From: Rapana venosa
Taxonomy: Eukaryota; Mollusca; Gastropoda; Neogastropoda; Muricidae
NCBI GenBank assembly: GCA_028751875.1
Contig: CM054140.1
Location: 48,425,673-48,489,672 of the forward strand
DNA: 64,000 bases
Direction: 5' to 3'
In this document: positions 35,221 to 47,191 of the stretch, in pieces
Numbering within the stretch: position 1 is the stretch's first letter
Layout of the letters: each line of letters opens with the position of its first letter
Position numbers and translations under genes: made by a program
Notes under the pieces: generated by a model
What the model saw: the letters and a program-made list of their open reading frames with translations, nothing else
Databases searched by the model: none
Told to the model about the DNA's origin: nothing

Positions 35221-35430
35221 GTCAAAGACGTACAATGATCAATATAGCTCAACTCTTTAATCGATGATTCTTAAAGTTTAAGACAATTTCAAGCTCCACT
35301 CATGTGCGAACACACACGCGTGCGCGCACCCCCCTCTCTCTCCCTCCCTCTCTCTCTCCTCCCCTCCTCCTCTTCCTCCTCCTCCTCCCTCTCTTACCCC
35401 CTCCTCCTCCTAATCAACTCCTACATGCTC
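35158..35430. repeat. Polypyrimidine-rich tract before exon 9
   Basis: (TCTG)n at about 35180-35206, then CT- and CTC-rich sequence from 35330 into the acceptor of exon 9. A pyrimidine tract this long should make the acceptor strong, which may compensate for the GC donor on the other side of the exon. Confidence 0.85.
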
Positions 35431-35434
35431 GCAG

Positions 35435-35599
35435 TGGACGGCGTGTGGGAGGAGTGGGGCCAGTGGTCAGTGTGTACGGTGACGTGTGGTGGGGGCAGGC
35501 AGAAGCGAACCCGAACCTGCACCGGTCCCTTCTACGGCGGCGCCAACTGCACGGGGCCCGCCCAGGAGACACAGGACTGTAACGTGTTTCACTGTCCAG
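35435..35599 (+). CDS. TSP1 repeat exon 9, with a GC donor
   Basis: 165 nt, phase 1-1. [17 protein letters not shown], middle loop '[19 protein letters not shown]', ending H-C-P-G. The exon ends CCA G and the intron begins gcaagt: there is no GT at the position required by frame and by the 165-nt rule. CAG|GCAAGT is the classical consensus of GC-AG introns. The acceptor is catgctcgcag after a very long pyrimidine tract. The 'GPAQETQDC' stretch closely resembles the end of exon 13 ('GPANTTQDC'). Confidence 0.92.
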
Positions 35600-35727
35600 G
35601 CAAGTTGGACCTTCTGTCTGTCTGTCTGTCTGACTGCCTGTCTTTATCTCTCTCTCCTGCTGGGTCGTTTATTTAAGCGTTCTCTGTACTATTAAGTATT
35701 CTGTACCCTTCTCTGTCTTCTATTACG

Positions 35728-36062
35728 GACGGGATAGCCTAGTGGTCAAAACATTGCGTTCGCAATCTGACCACCCGGGTTTGATTCCCATTCAAGGGAT
35801 TACTTTCCTCTGGAGTTAACATCAGTGCAGACTCCACTCTCCCCCAAAAGTCCTTCGGATGAGACTATAAACCGAGGCCCCGTGTGCGAACGTACGCAGA
35901 ACATCTTGCGCACACGTTTAAATCCTGTTCCGCTTTTCGTAAGAGTAGGCCATTGTGTGCCGGTGGGAAGAGATGACAGAATTCACAAATCCTCATACAC
36001 ACGGGGACTGGATGTAAAAAAGCACATAAGTGCGTATTTCATTATCCTCGATATAAAACAAT
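35728..36062 (+). mobile_element. Family B SINE, full length (reference copy for this window)
   Basis: Head 'acgggatagcctagtggtca' with a B-box-like 'gggtttgattccc'; body 'ctggagttaacatcagtgca' and 'ccttcggatgagactataaa'; tail 'agcacataagtgcgtatttc' and 'attatcctcgatataaaa', with an (AATAA)-rich end. Used here to classify the other B copies. Confidence 0.88.
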
Positions 36063-36347
36063 AAAATAAATAAATTATCTGCAGCTCACTCTGTCTTTCC
36101 CTTCTATTGTCCGTCTCTTTCTGTCTGTTATTAGTACTTGTTATCAAGTACTCTGCGTTTGTCTGAACCCTTCTCTGTCTTGCCCAATCTGCATCTCGCT
36201 CATCTCGTCTGTCTTTTCTTTCCATTGTCTGTCTTATTTGTCAAAATTGTGGTCTGTGTCTTTGCTTTACAGCATGTCTGATGTCTGTCGGTTGGTTGGT
36301 CTATTTCTGTTTGACTGTTTGCCGCTGTCTGTGTCTCTGTCTGCTGT

Positions 36348-36366
36348 ATGTGTGTGTGTGTGTGTG

Positions 36367-36416
<50 letters not shown>

Positions 36417-36553
36417 CCATGTGCGCACACAGTTCTTCCCCTCCCTTTCTCTCTCTTTTTTCACGCCATTACGTATTGTACACAACCACACAGTAACACA
36501 CAGACACATACACACACAGACACACACACACAGACACACACACACACACACAC

Positions 36554-36617
<64 letters not shown>
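36348..36617. repeat. (TG)n(TC)n and (CA)n microsatellites
   Basis: (TG)n into (TC)n at 36348-36414; CAGACACA variants from 36488 and pure (CA)n at about 36555-36617. Confidence 0.96.
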
Positions 36618-36620
<3 letters not shown>

Positions 36621-36916
36621 CGCATCCATACATGTTAGTACACGAGTACTAGTATTTCAATCTCTTTTCATGTCAAAGCATGATATAAACACAAAATAGC
36701 AAAATAGACTGGAACTGTGTAGGAGAGTTCCATAGTTACACTGAACATCTACCAACACTCTAAACCCAAAGGAAACTTGGCGAAGGATCTACTTTTAATT
36801 TAGAATCAAGGATATGTTTGCGTGTGCGTGAGGGCAGACACAACCATCGTGAAGCAGATCTTGGCTGTAACGAGAAAGAATAATGCTTAAACGGCTGCCC
36901 AACATAACTGTTACAT

Positions 36917-37372
36917 GGTAACGGTAAAGGTGTCCCATAACCTATAAGGTCGTAGGGGAGCGAGGCATCAGAGCCCTCACTTCTCTAGGGGCCAGCATAT
37001 TGAGGGCGGCGCCCATCTCCTCTCCCTCGCTGCTTTACCTGGTGTGGTGTGTGTGTGTGTTCGTGACATTTTATTTGAAAACCAATATGAAATATAGCTT
37101 TTGTGTCTTTGATATATTTGATGTGTATCAATCTGCCTGTCAGTATTGTAATTGCCCTTCATGGGATGATTAAAGTGTTTTTGACTTGACTTGACTTGAC
37201 TTACCTTCCCTGAACCTAAAGAGGGCAGGTACCTATTTACAGCTGGTTGAACTGGGGGACTGTACTGAAGCCAAGGCGCGCAAACAGTCACCTATCCAAC
37301 TTGTAACCTTTGCTTAACTTGGCTGGGGGAAAGCGAGTGCTCTCAGCAATGAGCTATCCCGTGCCCCTTACA
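36917..37372 (+). mobile_element. Family C repeat, split by a nested insertion
   Basis: Left part 36917-37039 ('cccataacctataaggtcgt' to 'ctgctttacc') and right part 37201-37372 ('ttaccttccctgaacctaaa' to 'gagctatcccgtgcccc'). The reverse complement of the right end resembles a tRNA head ('gatagctcattgctgagagc'). The copy at 60797 runs straight through the join, so the 161 bp between is an insertion. Confidence 0.85.
37040..37200 (+). mobile_element. Nested 161-bp insertion with (TTGAC)n tail and TTACC duplication
   Basis: Flanked by TTACC on both sides (37035-37039 and 37201-37205) within a family C copy. It ends 'gggatgattaaagtgttttt' then gacTTGACTTGAC-type pentamers, as in the truncated 3' ends of non-LTR elements. 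A related end lies near 58330-58370 ('gagataataaagtattcttg' then 'agtcttgac'). Confidence 0.8.
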
Positions 37373-37432
37373 CGCTAAATTACCGTATAAGACAAATGGG
37401 ACATGCTTTAACATAACGTAAGAAGTCTCAAC

Positions 37433-37640
37433 CCAATTTTTGCAACAGAAAATGCAGTACATGATGATATCTGTCAATCATATAAATGCATACTGAATTA
37501 ATGCATTGAATTCATACATATGAATACAGTATAATTCTCCAATTTTTGCAACAGAATATGCAGTACATGACGATATTATTTGTCGGTCATATAAATCCAT
37601 ACCGAATTAACGGATTGACTTGATGCGTATAAATACACTA
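37433..37640. repeat. Direct tandem duplication, about 105 bp
   Basis: 'caatttttgcaacagaaaat' plus 'gcagtacatgatgatat' and 'catataaatgcatactgaat' at 37433-37536 repeats at 37539-37640 with several substitutions. Confidence 0.88.
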
Positions 37641-37934
37641 TAACTCTAAATTCCTGGTGGGAGGGGGGGGGGATGGAGTCTTTTTCATGCGTATTATCAC
37701 GGTAAAAGTATTGTGGACTTTTTTTCCCAGATTGTTTCAAACCTAGATGGACCACCATGCCAGTCAAAAAGTGTTGTGTATGGAAATCTTGCATATTATA
37801 GTCGTCCACTTGCACACTAGTTTTAAACGGTACGCCAGACTGAGTGAACCCTTGTTTGAATAGAGCTGCTGCCACTAGCTGATGTCTGTGTGTGTGACTG
37901 TTGCTCGCTTGCTTGCCTGCGCCTCGCGCAACAG

Positions 37935-38099
37935 AGGATGGCTTTTGGCAGCCGTGGACGGCGTGGAGCACGTGCAGCGCGTCGTGCGGGGGCGGCTATC
38001 ACCACAGGGACAGGGTCTGCCAGCTGCCCAGGGTTGGCGCCAAGAACTGCACGGGCGACGGTCACCAGAACCTCACATGCAACACCCACCGGTGTCCGG
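37935..38099 (+). CDS. TSP1 repeat exon 10
   Basis: 165 nt, phase 1-1. It starts E-D-G-F-W-Q-P-W-T-A-W, the only repeat with Glu where the others have Val (exon starts AG instead of TG). C-S-A-S-C-G keeps the O-fucose serine. The middle loop 'QLPRVGAKNCTGD' lacks the usual G-G. Sequons N-C-T and N-L-T; ends C-N-T-H-R-C-P-G. The acceptor is gcgcaacag with a tract further upstream; the donor is CCG G|gtataa. Confidence 0.92.
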
Positions 38100-41000
38100 G
38101 TATAAGGGCTGGGCTGCACACAGCCGGCATCCTCTCTAGGGCTACAGAAGAGGGGTTCAGAGTCCTCCTCTCTCTCACACCTGGACCCTCTCTCTCTGTA
38201 GAGCTAGCACAGAGGGGATTTGTTTTTTTCTCTCGGCTAAGGGGGAACAGAGCAGAATGTGATTTCTGCGGTTGCTGGGTTTAGGATTTTGTCAGATACT
38301 GCTGAAAATTTAGGAGGGGATAAGTTGAATCGGACGTTTTTTGACGTCGCTTCAGTTTCAGTTTAATTGTAGAGGTGACTTTTTGAATTTCAAAACTAAA
38401 ACTTTGAATACCTGGGATCATAAAAAACTGGGGTGATGTTGGCTGACTGCTTAGTTCTCGCTTTTGTGCGAGCTGTTGCAAGTATCTGACAGAATCTTGT
38501 CCAGAGGTGATCTATGCGGGCTTTAGGATAATTTAATGCGGCTATAGTATTTGAGTATCTGTGCGCGCTGCTGTAACCTGCCTTTCCTGAATACGCTTTG
38601 CTATTGCCTGCAATGCTTTGCTAGGTCAGATGATATGCAGGTTATACATGCTCTGCGATGTAGCAAGACTTGCACTCTGCTTTCTTTTTGACACAGCATA
38701 GTAAGGTTATGAATTGTGCCATAAAGCCAATTTTGGGTGAATGAAACTGCACAACCAGAAAATCTTTACCAAAGAAATAGGTGCTGTTACTATTTACGGT
38801 ATTTACTTTTGTTCCTCGTCCATTTTTAAAGTAATAGATGTGGTATATGTATATATATATCATGTAGCATGCTGAAAACATGTACACATCATCAGCACAT
38901 TATTTCATGAAATGAATACAAGCGTATACTCTGATGATCAGTATTTTTAAACTCGCGTTCAAGTCCAGCAGTTGCTGTTTCAACAATTTCATATCTGGAG
39001 AAATGGCTTTTGTGCAGGTAATACTTCACCAATAGAAAGACTAGACGTTCGAAAGTGAAACCCCTTCACAAAACTATTCATAAATGATCAGAACTTTAAG
39101 TAGTGAAAGTATTAATAACAATAAACGAGTGAAAGTCGTAAAATTTTCACATAAAAAACCCAAAATTAAACCATCACAAAAATCATCCACGCTTTAAACG
39201 GCAGAAGGCAAGTGCAAACTAAGCTGTACTGCCCACGAGAGGAGCTAAAAAAGACGTGCCATTATTTCTCTCAAACACGTCTGACGGTGTAAAAAAAAAA
39301 GCGAACGAGAGAGGAAGAAGTTCGAAGAAAGCTCAGGAGTGCAAGTTTTGCTGACGCCAACACCAGAGCAGTTAAAATCCGTGACCTCAAGCTGTGCTGC
39401 GTGCGTTATTTCCTACCACAAAAACTGACTGTGTGTGCCAGTCACGTCATAACACTTGGCACTTTGGCTTCTTCATTTTGGCAAATGGTGCTGCAGTGTT
39501 GTTGTTTGTGTCTTCTTTTTTTGTTTTGCTGTTTGAATTCTGTGTATGAGCCATAGTTTCTTGCGGTGTGGGCATTGTCACTGTTTTGAACTGTCATTCC
39601 CAGCGTGAAAGTTTGCTTCTGGTTGTGTTTTTGTGTACAGAGTTGCGTGGTCATGAACACTGTGGCTTGCAGCTTCACAGTACCGTGAATTTTCTTTTTA
39701 TGTTAACGCACAGAGCAAACTTTGGGTAGGAACTTTTCTTTATCTAAAAATGAAAGTTGTCTCTCTTTTTCTGTCTGTCTGTCTGTCTATCTATCTATTT
39801 CCCTCCTTCCCTCCCACACAGAGGATAATGGACCACATTATTTTTTTGGTCTTACACATCAGCGATTTACTATTTCTTTTGATTTTTTTCAAGCGACAAG
39901 CCTGCGCCTCAACTCTAAAATGGACCTCTTTAGATGAAAGACTTTGTTCATCGTCTGTGCTCTCTCTCTCTTAATAGCCCATTGCTTGTGCCTTGGTTTT
40001 GCCCCCCCAAAAAACACCATTGATAGTATGACATATTTTACTGCAGTTGCCCTTGATGCAGTTTCTTTTCAGATCATATCCTCGAAAGGGGGGGAGATGA
40101 TATTTTACTATCTTGTTGTTTGTAAAATAAGTATTATATTCGGAGTGTGCCATCGTGAACATTGAGGCCTAACTTTGACCAGAGACTGCTCAGTAAGCAG
40201 TGTTTGACATATGCTGGAAGACAAAATCTGAAAAGCATGTAGTGTGTTTCTGGTTCATCTCCTGCATGCAGAATCAAGGGATGACGCTTCTTTTTCGCCA
40301 TTTTTTTGGTATCCGTTGTATGTTTGATTGGTGTGAATTGAAAATTTGCATGATTTGCATAAGCCAGCATTTCCTAGATTTTTTTGGCATGTAATACATT
40401 TTTTACTGCATGAGGTCGGTTTCTACACAAACCCAGCGTTTTCTGCCTAATAGCACGTTTTATCTTACGTAGTTAACCCCCATTTACCACTTTTTATAAT
40501 GATGAGTACTAGCGGCACTTTTTCTGATAATATCAAACTGTTTTGAGAGACTTTTTTCTTTAGAACTTATGACAGTCACAATTTGGACAGTTACGAGTTA
40601 TCAGAGACGGGCAGTGGTAGTGTTTGTGTTTAATTGAAAAAATAAATAAATTATATTCTTTGTCAGAAATGTTTGGGCCAGAATATATCAACCGAATGTA
40701 CATTTGCCTGAGATGTAAAATAGATTGCTTAAACCTTTATTTTTCAAAGTAAGTGTACGTCTATTAGAAAATATGATGTAGGTTTTATGTCTGTTATTTC
40801 TGCAAGTCTTCCTCATGAACTTGTTCTAATGAACCACTTAGCCTTCATTAACTAAAGCCTAACGTTTGTATGTAAAATATACAGAAAAACACAAGCTATA
40901 TCAATTCGAAATAATCTGTTGAGGTGTTTTAGCATTTGACGACTGAGATAATTTGAAAAAAGAAACCACTGATGTTACTCCTTTGCATAAAGACAATAAT

Positions 41001-41231
41001 AGTTTAAAACCAAGCGCTAAATCATTTTAAGATTTCATGAATGTTTCTAAATTGAATTACCAAACCATTGTTAAGTATATGGACAAAAAAGAAACTAAAA
41101 ATGTATCAACTGAGCAGTTGTCTAATCTGGTCGGAAGACAAAGGATAGTGGGTTTTTTTCTTCTTGTAACTCAAACAAGTAAAGTAGACCAGGGGAAGAC
41201 TTGCTATTGCACTACAGTGTCCTCCTTCCAG
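38100..41231. other. Intron 10 (3.1 kb), no recognised repeat or gene
   Basis: AT-rich unique-looking sequence. Short low-complexity tracts occur at 38850-38862 (AT) and 39770-39800 (CTGT/CTAT). A family-B-tail-like 'agaggataatgg' lies near 39822-39833 without further similarity. Nothing else supports a feature. Confidence 0.6.
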
Positions 41232-41396
41232 TGAATGGAGTGTTCGCCAGTTGGTCAGTCTGGAGCGATTGCAGCTTGTCATGCGGTGGCGGTAGACAGT
41301 GGCGCAATAGAACCTGCATCGGCCCCTTTCATGGCGGGCTCGACTGCCCAGGCGAGCGCAATGAGAGGAGGGACTGCAACGTTCATTTCTGCCCAG
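41232..41396 (+). CDS. TSP1 repeat exon 11
   Basis: 165 nt, phase 1-1. V-N-G-V-F-A-S-W-S-V-W: Asn replaces Asp after Val (shared with exon 12) and Phe replaces the first Trp. C-S-L-S-C-G; middle loop 'GPFHGGLDCPGERNERRDC' with P for T/S in the C-x-G turn; sequon N-R-T; ends F-C-P-G. The acceptor is tcctccttccag; the donor is CCA G|gtgggt. Confidence 0.92.
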
Positions 41397-41600
41397 GTGG
41401 GTTGAAGTGATGCCTTCCCGGCTTGACAGTTGGGTTTTAACCTGTGGATGTTGGTAACAGCAATCATGTACAGTGTTACCTTTATATATGTGCTGGTCAT
41501 CATGCATTTGATCCCGTTTAATGCTGAGCCTTGTACATTTTATTGCTGTTTGAGCTCTCAGGTGTTTTTTTATGATATCGTTTTTCGTTGATGCCTTTAA

Positions 41601-42379
41601 AGGGGACACGAAGCAAACCACATGGGTGTTTGAAAATAGACGGCTAGTAGATAGCTCATCACAAAATCATGCCTGAAAGGGTCTGGTTATGAGTTTTCAT
41701 GTAGTATTACTTTTGTAACAGTTTAACTTAAGGGTCGTGAAGACATTGTCATATGTTGATACTTTTCAGAATGCCATTGGAAGAGATAGCATGAACCGTT
41801 TGGAAACGTGACGTCAGCAGCAGAGCACAACATAACATAGTGCAAGTTGTTGGTCAACAGTCAACAGGAAAGGCTTTCTAAGCCCAATAAAAAACCAAAA
41901 ACTATCTGCTGCTGATTCTAGTACACAGAGGACACGTACGACTGGATAATCTTGAAATGACAAACCTTTTACAACATATTGCAAAAACGTGTCCATCTCA
42001 TGTGCACAAATCGGTCCAACTCTGAATATTTCCAGCAGCCATTAAGTATATTTGCAGCTGTTTGTCCATGATACAGATGTTCTTGTCAATATGTCGATTT
42101 ATATCTTAAAAGAATCAAGGAAGCATATCGCGGATATTTTGGGAGCACCGAACGATTTTCTGTGCGTGGAAGTCAAAGGTCGACCTCTTCAGTGATATCA
42201 CACGATGCATCAATATTGCGATGCACCAATATTGCGATGCACCAATATTGCGATGCCTGTGGTCGACCAGGGTTTGTCTTTCAACAGTTTTATCGGTAGA
42301 ATGACTTCAGTTCATTGTAAAAGGGATAACAAATTCTTACATTATTCAAAATACTCCCCAGTAACCTCTCGTGTCCCCT
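41601..42379. mobile_element. Non-autonomous DNA transposon with TTAA duplications and 11-bp inverted ends
   Basis: The left end AGGGGACACGA (41601-41611) and right end TCGTGTCCCCT (42369-42379) are perfect inverted repeats. TTAA lies immediately outside both (41597-41600 and 42380-42383). No transposase-like frame exists inside, so it would be mobilised in trans. TTAA targeting is known for piggyBac and Kolobok superfamilies; the AG...CT termini suit Kolobok-type ends better, but this is inference. A 16-bp match to one end (GCTTCGTGTCCCCTTT) lies at 26989-27004. The interior holds a 16-bp triplet repeat at 42202-42257. Confidence 0.8.
42202..42257. repeat. 16-bp tandem repeat, about 3.5 copies
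   Basis: 'cgatgcaccaatattg' units inside the TTAA element, with one C/T difference in the first copy. Confidence 0.93.
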
Positions 42380-44209
42380 TTAAAAATATGTGATAGTATT
42401 TCTTTTTTGTCATATTTTGTATAACTCGAGCCTAGGCCCACTTAAAAAAAATATGAGAGCATTTATGCCTGCGTAACCTCTCTTTTCCATTTTCTAAAAT
42501 AACAGGAGTTTTTTTTGGTAGTTAGTTGGTCTTGAATTGTCCTTTTCCCAGTAACAGTAAAGAAACTGTATCGCGTTTGAAAATACCCTCCCCCTTGTTT
42601 TGTTGTTTTTCCCCCTCATTTTCCCCCCTCATTTTCCCCACTGATTTTTAAGAAATGTAATAATACACGTTTGGTCTTTTTTCGTTTACCATACTGTAAC
42701 AGCATTTGCATTAAACTCGTTTCTAGTGAATCACAATATTTAAAAATAAATTCTTTGATCCTTCCTTTTGTTTTTCTAGCTCTAAAATACCGTCATATGA
42801 CTGTTTTGTCCCTCCTTCTTTTTCCAACATGCCATTCTTCATTCTTTCTGCTTAACACGGAAAGTAGTTTTTAAAAAACTATAGGGTTTAGACAATCATG
42901 AAAGCATCATATACCAAATGCATTTCATTTTTTGTACGTTTACAGTGTCTGTACAGACTTAGTCCACTCAGTGTGTGATGTAGTGCTCCACATAAAGATA
43001 TGTATTTAGAAGCGCGCAAGTAGGAGTACATACATTTATGTTTAACCAACAGTCCAGCAGCCAAAGCTGAAAGACGAAAAAGATCTGTTGAAGATACAAT
43101 ACTAAGAAAAGCGGTGGTTGGTACTGACATTTCTGCAAGCCAACCACAAAGTACTCCATCTGCAGATAAAAGAAAACAGCAAGCACCGTGAATATAGTCT
43201 TTCAAATGCACTGGAGTGATAGATGCTCTAGTTTGGAAATGATGTCGATTACATTTTGAACGTCTGGCTTTATTGCTGCTGCTAATGCTGTTTAGTTAAG
43301 AATGGGCAGTAAGGTTGAATCGAGTTGGCTGACAGTCATGAAGTGGTCTTTAGTGCCTTGGTCATCAATATCATGCCCTTAAATGGTCGACGATGATAGA
43401 CGCCTCCCAAGTATCGTTTGTGCAAACCTCTCTACCTTGTGCTTAAATCTTGATCTCTTTATTTCTTTTCACATTGATTCTTGCACTTCTAGTCATTTTT
43501 GAAGGATAGTTGTAGATAAAGCCATAAGTACCAGTCGGCATCTGTCTAAGCTGACAAGTGTACTAGCATTCCTCTGGGAACCTGTCCATTGGCTGCCTGC
43601 GTTTTGCTCTGTCCTTGCCTTTATGACTAGCTTGGCAGTTCTTATTTCCACCACCAGCAATAGACTAGTAGAACTATAACACTGCCTCTCATGCTGCAGT
43701 CGAAGTCCGATAGAATACTAAAGTGCATACAGTCAGCCTAGCGCTTAATAATTGTTAGAGTTCAGACCATTGGGAAAATATTTGAAAAAAAACCAACAAC
43801 CCCTGTGGTCGATCATAATGTTCATATATGCAATATTGCCGATAGCAAATTTGCGACATCATAAGGTGGGACCAGGCCTACAGAGGCGTCAACTCTTTCC
43901 ACTCTTTGATTGATGTTTTAAATTATGTTTATCTTTTCCCCTAATGGCAATTGATCCTGTCTGCATTTCTCTTTCTTTTTTTGGCATTAACTCTGAAAAC
44001 TTGTTGACGAGGTCGTCTATCTTAAGGAAACGTTGCAGGTCATCGAAATATGACGTACTTTTCTCGGAGATGCAACACAATGGTGAGTATTTTCGTCCAC
44101 ACGTGGCCACCCAACGTGAGTCTGAAAGGCAAGGGTTATCCTAGAGGGCTGGTTCCATTGCAGGAGAAGACACCCCCCGAAAAAACACAAGAATGGTCTA
44201 TCTTTGCAG

Positions 44210-44374
44210 TGAATGGCTACTACCAGGCTTGGTCGGCGTGGGGCGCATGCTCCGTGTCCTGCGGAAGCGGAACTCAACGCCGGAACCGCTCTTGCGTCCC
44301 GCCCAAATATGGCGGCCAGCCATGTACAGGGGCCTCCAGTCAAAATCAAGCATGTAACACTCACCACTGCCCTG
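44210..44374 (+). CDS. TSP1 repeat exon 12
   Basis: 165 nt, phase 1-1. V-N-G-Y-Y-Q-A-W-S-A-W (Tyr for the first Trp), C-S-V-S-C-G-S-G, middle loop 'PPKYGGQPCTGA', ending Q-N-Q-A-C-N-T-H-H-C-P-G. It groups with exons 1, 13 and 14 by the P-K-Y-G-G loop and with exon 7 by its C-terminal third and G-S-G. Sequon N-R-S. The acceptor is gtctatctttgcag; the donor is CCT G|gtacga. Confidence 0.92.
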
Positions 44375-44989
44375 GTACGACATGCTCCACACCGGAATAG
44401 CTGTCCCTCTCCCTTTTTTTGACGAATGTTTTCTTCGTGTCAGCAGACATATAACCCATCACCGTGTCTTACATGCTCAAAAACCTTGTTCTTTCTGTAC
44501 TAGCTCTTTGTGTACTAACTTTTTTTCAGCATGTGATCTAACAACCACCTTTATAAACTGCATAACCGCCACTAAATCTGTCCGCGCAGTGGACGTGTCG
44601 TGGAAGCAATTAACCACTAACCATTGTCTGTTTAGTCCATACCCCTTGTGTTCTCGGCTGAATGGTAACAATGATGTCACTGTTGTGTTCAGCTTTTGCT
44701 TTTGATGTTTTAACTTTTTTTAAAAAAAACATACATTTGCCTATGCTGTACATTTTCAAGGAATGTAGCCGATACCATGCCATATTCTCTGTGTTCTTGT
44801 TTGCATGAACATGTTTGGTTAATGTCATCTTTATTTGTTTATCGTTAAGGAAATGGGTAATCTGAGTTAGAGATTGGTTTGTAAGAAAGTTGGCTCTGTA
44901 TAGAGCAATTTGTGAAGCTGGCAGAATAACTTCTAGTTATTATGTTTCTGTTAGTCATGCTTACATAACACAAGATTCCCCCCTCCCCC

Positions 44990-44993
<4 letters not shown>

Positions 44994-45073
<80 letters not shown>
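44994..45073. repeat. (CT)n microsatellite
   Basis: About 78 bp of CT with one TTTC interruption near the right end. Confidence 0.97.
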
Positions 45074-45074
<1 letters not shown>

Positions 45075-45329
45075 TTGGTTTTCCTGATAATATAAACAAA
45101 GCTTCATCAGTTTGGGGTTTTTGGGTTTTTTTGCTTACTAGTTAACAATTTGTCTCCTAAGTTTTTTTCACGATGTTCAGTATCTGGAACTCCTGTTCTT
45201 GCTCAAGATGTGCAATCAGTTTATTTCACTTGGATGTTATAGTTTGATACTTCAGTGAGTCTGTTTTTCAATGTTACCAAAAAAATTGAGGAACGTGGCT
45301 TTTCTTTATCTTTGAAATGTGTGTGAGAT

Positions 45330-45332
45330 GAG

Positions 45333-45374
<42 letters not shown>

Positions 45375-45401
45375 GAGAGAGAGAGGGGAGAGAGAGAGAT
45401 C
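45330..45401. repeat. (GA)n microsatellite
   Basis: GA repeats with GGAAAA and GGGG interruptions. Confidence 0.95.
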
Positions 45402-46146
45402 TTAAAGGATTATGAATTGACGCGTTTTATATCACAGAATGGCGATAAAAGAGAGCTTTATTTGTGTGCTTTATCTACTAACATTGCCTTAATGATGGCT
45501 ATTAACTTGCCGTTCAATTTGCTCTATGGCATGGTTTGTCACGGCAATAATATTGCTTTAAACAGTAGTCTATAGCGACAGAAAGAAATTCATTTGTTGT
45601 ACTTTTTTTCGGTATTTCTTTTCAAAGCGTTTGTCACAAATGATATGTGCACGGTTTTTGGCTTAGTTCTGCTTGTTAACTTTTTCCCCTTTTTAGTTTA
45701 CTTTTTTTCATTGAGATTTTTCTTCATGAATAGTTTGCTTCATTTTTATGATGAAACTGTTGTCTTTTTTTTTCTCTAATTCTTTTCATTCTTCCTCGTT
45801 GTATAATGTTATTTTTTAACATTTGTCAGACGGTAAGATATTGCAAATCATGTTTACTGTGTTGTGAAATAATGTTTCAGCTATGAAATTCAGATTCAGA
45901 TATTCATTTTAATCCTTTTAATGAACGCATTGTTTTTATCCAAAATAGGATCTGTTATATTTGCAATGATAACTTTTGTTTTCTGTGCATCAAAGAAAAG
46001 ATTAATGAAATTTTGCTTTAATTGTGTTTAAAGGCTCTAGTATAAACGTGGAGTATGTATTAGTAGATTTGAAAATCATTCTTCTCATTTCGATAAAAGT
46101 ACTTTTTATCAATGGAGTAAAGATGTGACTGCGTGAGTAAGAATGC

Positions 46147-46920
<774 letters not shown>

Positions 46921-47191
46921 ATAACTTTTAGTTCTTTGCATGTGCGACTGGGTTTGCGTGTGCATGCGTGACAACGCATACACATCACATACGTGCGCCT
47001 CGGTGTGCCTGCTCTGGCTTGCATCTGATGTGTACGAGCTTGTACAAACACATAATACACGGTCCTCGCACAAGACACTGTGTGTACGCAACAAATCGCT
47101 CCAGAACAGCACCACACCACACCACACCACACCAGACCCTACCCGCGCTGCCCGTGTCGTGTTGAGCCTAGCCTGTCTTGTTGTGCCCCAG

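Larger units (their letters stand above)
29742..35434. other. Intron 8 (5.7 kb)
   Basis: Contains two tandem arrays (29856-30290 and 31436-31822), an F-tail copy (33160-33265), G and GC/GT runs, and a family A SINE (34107-34500). 30300-31300, 31830-33150 and 34510-35100 show no gene or repeat I can support. Confidence 0.7.
35600..37934. other. Intron 9 (2.3 kb, GC-AG)
   Basis: Begins gcaagt and ends gcaacag. Holds a family B SINE (35728-36062), CT/TG/CA microsatellites (36348-36617), a family C copy interrupted by a nested insertion (36917-37372) and a direct duplication (37433-37640). Confidence 0.8.
41397..44209. other. Intron 11 (2.8 kb)
   Basis: Its main content is the 779-bp TTAA element (41601-42379). 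42390-44200 is AT-rich. 43240-43760 has a faint resemblance to a decayed LINE tail, too weak to annotate. Confidence 0.7.

Noticed and set aside
35728..35800. Possible tRNA gene (A- and B-box-like sequence)
   Set aside because: It is the head of a repeated SINE present in many copies; acceptor-stem pairing was not apparent.
43240..43760. Possible decayed LINE (a 'PVHWLPA'-like string on +)
   Set aside because: Too few matching residues and many stops; similarity could be chance.
44587..44705. cagTGGACGT resembling a TSP1 exon start (V-D-V-S-W-K) 215 nt after exon 12
   Set aside because: No tryptophan ladder, no CxxxCG, only scattered Cys, and no donor at the expected 165 nt.
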